Shown here one piece after another: positions 21,945 to 25,351 of a DNA stretch of 25,351 bases. A program made the position numbers and the translations under genes. The DNA is from a virus, in IMG/VR virus record IMGVR_UViG_3300031224_000042, positions 1 to 25,351 of that record; one strand, given 5' to 3'. Under the pieces are notes generated by a model that saw nothing but the letters and a program-made list of their open reading frames with translations, was not told the origin of the DNA and did no database searches. Within the stretch, counting starts at the first letter, position 1; each line of letters starts with the position of its first letter.

Positions 21945-23882
21945 TTAATTTTTTATTACGTTAATAATTTTGTTTATTTCTCTTAAATAATAGTCATAAT
22001 TAATATTATAATTATCACTATCATAATATTTATTGAAAACTGTGCTATCATAACCAGCTTCTATACTTGATTCTCTATCACCCATATCAACTTCATTAAA
22101 GATATTAATTTGCATAGTAGGTGTTTTATCAGGTAATGGTGGTAATTTTTTAACAAGCATATTACCATCATTAGAAATATAATATCTTGTTACCTTACCT
22201 AACTTGTGATCTTCTGGTTGATAGTCTTTTACAATTCTTCTTACAAGCTTGTTTTGACCTGTCATTTTAACGGCTAAACAAAAGTCGTGTATTCCATAGT
22301 TTTTACAAAACTCATAATCAGATTTTACTATATCACTTTTAAACTTAGTTAAATGATTATATAATGTAAATTCAGGATCTACATTGTTTATAAAGTAGTT
22401 AGCTAAAGCAATAGGTACAATCCTTTTACTGTGATTCTTATTATAGTCCCTATCCATTTCAAAACAACCTTTATACTTAATATAACCAGTGTCTGTAACA
22501 CTCATATAATTATTAACATCACGTATAATCATTTTATCATAAATAGCATACTCCATAACAAGTTCAGTTTTCTTTTCCCATGCAGTTACTATCTTCTTCA
22601 TATATTCTACTTTATCTCTATCAATAAGAAAAGTAAAACCATCTGTATTAGATTGAAGAAATTCAATATCACTAACGTTACTGTTTATCTTTTCCATTAA
22701 CATTGCTAGTAATAACTGACCGTTAAGAGTTATGCTTAATAAACACTTAGGATCATATAAAAAACTATAAACATCATTCATCTTACCAAATGCACCATTG
22801 AGCATTAACTTACATGCAGCATTACGAGGATCTGATTTTGGAAATGTTTTCCTGAGCTCGTAAATACTTTTATAAATTTTACTAAATGCATCTCCTAAAT
22901 GTTGTGGTCTAAAACCATTGTTAATAGCTAAATTAGGATAATAACTTGCAACGTCAATATCTATAATAACTTTTTTGCTATCACTTTCATAAATACCAGA
23001 TTTAGTACAACCGTGAATACCACCTTGACCAAAGTCATTATATATATTACCAATTTTACCAGTAAACTTAAAGTCTCCCTTTGTATCTATTGCTCTATAG
23101 CTTTTAAATCCATCAAGAACGCTATTCATTTCAGGTGTTTCAAACTTAATATAATCAAGTATTATTTCACTAAAATCAATTCTTTTTCTGTAAGTACGCT
23201 TTTCTTTAAGTTCCTTTTTATCAATATTCATTTCCTTAGATAATAAATCTAAAAAGATCTCACTACCAATCTTAGGATCATTAGCATTAGTAAGATTTAA
23301 TCCATATTGTTTTGATAACTGCAACCTAAGCTCTATATCCTTTTCACAAAGCTTATAAAATAGATGTGTAGCATTAACATCATGATCACAATAAGATATT
23401 ATCTCATCCATCATTTCTCTTGTTAAAGAGTCTCCTGGTGGATAAGGTAAATCACGAATATCATTCATTCTCATAGCATATTCAAGCCATTTAAGAGATG
23501 TTCTACGTGCCTTGTTATCATAGTGCTTAATCCTAAATAAATCTATCTGAGGTATCTTTGTTTCACTATCCCATATAGCTGAATACTCTGCTTCAATGAT
23601 ATTTTGAGCTTCATAATATATATCTTCTGATGTTCATCTACGTTTACGTCTAAGTATTGTATTGTGTAATACAGGATAATCAAAGTTAACATTGTTATAA
23701 CCTATTAAAGTTATATTTCTTTGTTCAAGAAATTCATACAGTTTTTTAATTTCTGTTTTATATTTACTTATTTCAAATCTTCAAAATTCATTTGTATCAA
23801 TACATTTAAAAGTAGCAAGAAATAAATCTTTATATGTTTCTAAATCATATATGTAAGTTTTATTATTTCATTTTTTTTCCAT
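21945..23882 (-). CDS. Family B DNA polymerase with 3'-5' exonuclease, three in-frame TGA codons
   Basis: 645 residues when TGA at 23868-23870, 23781-23783 and 23634-23636 are Trp (residues 5, 34, 83). Exonuclease motifs are YDLET (Asp13, Glu15), GYNNVNFDYP (61-70) and YCDHD (164-168). Polymerase motif A is IDIDVASYYP near 308-317, motif B KLMLNGAFGK near 358-367, and motif C QSNTDGF near 410-416, the last with Asn-Thr-Asp where many enzymes have Asp-Thr-Asp. KYKGCFEMDR is the K-x-(Y/G) segment. It is compact and shaped like the phi29-like and crAss-like family B polymerases. Under the standard code the gene would begin at 23474 and lose exo I and II. The 3' end of the preceding gene overlaps its start by 20 bases. 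Confidence 0.93.
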
Positions 23883-24252
23883 TTTTTATTAATTTTAATG
23901 CTTCTTGTAATCCTATTTCTAAAGCTTCTTCATAAGTATATATAGATGTTTTACTTCTAAATTTACTAATCCATAAAGTTTTACCAAATTTAAAAACATT
24001 ACAATAAGCTGTATTTTTACCATTTATATACCCCCCTATTTGTACTTGAATATGTAAATTATGTTTTTCTCTTAAGTATTTTTGTAGTAGAGATTGTGTT
24101 GGTGCTTGTATTCCTATATTTTGTAAACCTTTATTATTTGCAAGACAATGATTATTATGTTGATCTAACAAATATCTTTTTAATTGTGGTATATCAAACC
24201 CTTTTTCTTTAGCTAATTTAGCTGTTTTAAAACTAATTATTTTGTCTTTCAT
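23863..24252 (-). CDS. Unknown conserved-type phage protein, 129 aa
   Basis: A 129-residue protein with ISFKTAKLAKEKGFDIP at the start, IQAPTQSLLQKYLREKHNLHIQV in the middle and YEEALEIGLQEALKLI at the end. This arrangement resembles a hypothetical protein I associate with phages of Bacteroidota. It has no known function, and the A-P-T-Q-S-x-L-Q-K motif is its hallmark. It overlaps the polymerase start by 20 bases in another frame, so its translation is probably coupled to the polymerase. The single Trp is TGG. Confidence 0.8.
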   Translation of the reverse strand: MKDKIISFKTAKLAKEKGFDIPQLKRYLLDQHNNHCLANNKGLQNIGIQAPTQSLLQKYLREKHNLHIQVQIGGYINGKNTAYCNVFKFGKTLWISKFRSKTSIYTYEEALEIGLQEALKLIKNGKKMK

Positions 24253-24296
24253 ATTTTTGTTTTTAAAAAGTCTAATAAAAAATTAACAACCTTAGT

Positions 24297-24617
24297 TTAA
24301 AGTCCTTTATCATAGTATATTGATGCTTCCAATAGTTTACCATCTTTAGTATATTTTGAAGTATAAACATTTTCAAAATTTTTATCCAAAATAGAACTAG
24401 ATTTATCAATAAATGATGATAATAATCTTTTATTATTATTATTGTTTTCAGCTTCAAATGAAACTAAAGCATATGTATAATCTTTACTTGTATCAGAATC
24501 CATATTTATATTAAACCCTGTTAATAAATTAAATATAGGTTTAATATTATTTATAAATGTTGATACGTTTACATCTAAAGTTTTTTTATTTTTATTATTA
24601 TTTATTTTTTTTGTCAT
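24297..24617 (-). CDS. Unknown small protein, possible paralogue A, 106 aa
   Basis: 106 residues with a Lys/Asn-rich start, then FINNIKPIFNLLTGFNINMD, DYTYALVSFE, an Asn-rich loop, and DKNFENVYTSKYTKDGKLLEAS. The order of a hydrophobic helix (IKPIxNxL), a strand (ALVSFE / VLVISY) and a final strand parallels the 97-aa protein at 24849-25142, so the two may descend from a duplication flanking the 75-aa gene. Similarity is weak by eye. No function is recognised. Confidence 0.65.
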   Translation of the reverse strand: MTKKINNNKNKKTLDVNVSTFINNIKPIFNLLTGFNINMDSDTSKDYTYALVSFEAENNNNNKRLLSSFIDKSSSILDKNFENVYTSKYTKDGKLLEASIYYDKGL

Positions 24618-24619
24618 AA

Positions 24620-24847
24620 TTAATTTATTTTTGATTTTTCAAAATCAAGACAACTGTAATTTTCATTTACATCATCACTAGTTAAATAACACCAAAGATT
24701 GGGTGATGATTTTAATTCTACTACATTAACACAATTAATACATGTATTTGATGTTGAAGAATTACTAGGTTGTTTTTTGTTTACTTTGTTAATTTCTTCT
24801 TTAGGTCCATCAAATGTAACCTTTAATAATGCTTTTAAAATATCCAT
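24620..24847 (-). CDS. Small Cys-containing protein, 75 aa
   Basis: A 75-residue protein with an N-terminal LLKVTFDGPKEEINK, a Ser/Asn linker and a C-terminal half carrying four cysteines (CINC, then NLWCYL, then YSCLDFEKSK). The CxxC plus two further Cys could bind zinc. The linker and motif order resemble very short phage zinc proteins with a C-x-x-C-x(n)-C-x(n)-C pattern. It sits between the two possible paralogues with 1-2 base gaps. The function is unknown. Confidence 0.65.
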   Translation of the reverse strand: MDILKALLKVTFDGPKEEINKVNKKQPSNSSTSNTCINCVNVVELKSSPNLWCYLTSDDVNENYSCLDFEKSKIN

Positions 24848-24848
24848 A

Positions 24849-25142
24849 TTATACGCTTATTATTATTTGAATATAGGGTTTTTTTTCATCTGAGTCTAAT
24901 GTAACATATATATTTTGAATATTTTTTTTAATAATATATTCTTTTATTGATTGTTTGTCGTATATTAAATCTGAATGTTGTACATATTGATAATAACTTA
25001 TAACTAAAACAAACATTGCTACTTGATTATCTTTAAATACTCTTACGTTTTCAAATATTATATTTTTTACATCAGTAGAAAGAATATTTAAAATTGGTTT
25101 TATTCTATCTATATTATTTACTATTTTTGTATCATTCTTCAT
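24849..25142 (-). CDS. Unknown small protein, possible paralogue B, 97 aa
   Basis: 97 residues: NNIDRIKPILNILSTDVKN, then AMFVLVISYYQYVQHSD, then a charged helix and the C-terminal strand KKPYIQIIISV. The IKPILNIL helix and the strand after it correspond to IKPIFNLL and ALVSFE of the gene at 24297-24617. It has no Trp and no Cys. A-rich sequence precedes its ATG. No domain is recognised. Confidence 0.65.
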   Translation of the reverse strand: MKNDTKIVNNIDRIKPILNILSTDVKNIIFENVRVFKDNQVAMFVLVISYYQYVQHSDLIYDKQSIKEYIIKKNIQNIYVTLDSDEKKPYIQIIISV

Positions 25143-25225
25143 TTGCTTTTATGTCTATTAGTTTTTTCATTACTTTATTTTACTTGCAATTTCTTTAATT
25201 TCTAATCTCGTTCGTTGTAAACAAT

Positions 25226-25351
25226 TTACCTGCTACTTATTGCCTGTTCTGCTGTTCCTTGTGCAATATCAAATACACAGCTTCCACAAAGTTCAGCGTG
25301 GTTTTTACCGCAGGACAAACAGTTCACAACACCAGATAAAGACAAATTTTC
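25226..25351 (-). CDS. C-terminal part of a zinc-ribbon-like protein (truncated by window edge)
   Basis: The last 41 codons of a gene entering from the right edge, ending with TAA. It contains CLSCGKNHAELCGSCVFD, two CxxC pairs about seven residues apart, typical of a small zinc ribbon, then an Ala/Gln/Ser-rich tail. Its GC content looks higher than that of the adjacent genes. The total length and start are outside the window. The 83 bases between it and the next gene hold no clear gene, apart from an 18-codon frame that I did not accept. Confidence 0.65.
   Translation of the reverse strand, partial: ENLSLSGVVNCLSCGKNHAELCGSCVFDIAQGTAEQAISSR

Noticed and set aside
25114-25170. 18-codon minus-strand frame with an in-frame TGA
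   Set aside because: It is very short, overlaps the 97-aa gene in another frame and has no recognisable content.
1-25351. CRISPR array, insertion sequence or attachment site
   Set aside because: No regularly spaced repeats, transposase motifs or terminal inverted repeats are visible; repeated runs are simple AT-rich tracts.

Overview
The window is a dense, AT-rich phage segment with every supported gene on the minus strand, so transcription and gene order run from high to low coordinates. Leaders are A-rich and lack Shine-Dalgarno motifs. The gene set is family B DNA polymerase, DnaB-like helicase, TOPRIM primase, an SSB-like protein, a RecA/Sak4-like ATPase, a PD-(D/E)XK nuclease, RusA, a uracil-DNA-glycosylase-like protein, thymidylate synthase, MazG and NrdB. 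This points to the replication and nucleotide-metabolism half of a tailed phage of Bacteroidota type, probably crAss-like (Crassvirales). That placement is inference. No virion, lysis, tRNA or CRISPR feature is visible.

The phage reads TGA as tryptophan. Twelve in-frame TGA codons interrupt seven otherwise continuous genes. Several fall where Trp is expected, including the radical-transfer Trp of NrdB (E. coli Trp48). I found no gene ending in TGA; all stops are TAA or TAG. The standard code would truncate NrdB, MazG, the 192-aa protein, RusA, the helicase, the winged-helix-like protein and the polymerase; the coordinates given here are the repaired genes. TGA use is uneven: all twelve codons lie in the two flanks (about 1.1-4.0 kb and 19.0-23.9 kb), while about 49 Trp codons between 4.2 and 18.1 kb are all TGG.

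Layout in transcription order. 25.35-23.86 kb: small unknown proteins, including a possible paralogue pair. 23.88-21.78 kb: polymerase and a small zinc-ribbon-like protein. 21.75-17.68 kb: winged-helix-like protein, unknown proteins and helicase. 17.67-16.17 kb: thymidylate synthase split by a roughly 430-nt group I intron resembling the T4 td intron, with a 42-codon ORF in place of a homing endonuclease gene. 16.2-13.1 kb: unknown protein, ATPase, SSB-like protein and primase; the ATPase and SSB genes share an almost identical 20-nt element exactly 21 nt before their start codons, and a clear intrinsic terminator follows SSB. 13.1-5.2 kb: an overlapping cassette of gamma-glutamylcyclotransferase, unknown, ATP-grasp ligase, unknown, two class I (C26) amidohydrolases, phiEco32-type amidoligase, class II glutamine amidotransferase and a second amidoligase. 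5.2-1.7 kb: UDG-like protein lacking catalytic residues, small proteins, RusA, PD-(D/E)XK nuclease and unknown protein. 1.7-0 kb: MazG, AP2-like protein, NrdB and a small protein.

The strongest candidate for an undescribed system is the amidoligase/ATP-grasp/amidotransferase/C26/GGCT cassette. It carries three predicted amide-bond-forming enzymes, one glutaminase and three predicted bond-trimming enzymes in one overlapping operon. It probably makes and edits a peptide-like or gamma-glutamyl conjugate of unknown target. Apart from the intron there is no gene-free stretch longer than about 100 bases.
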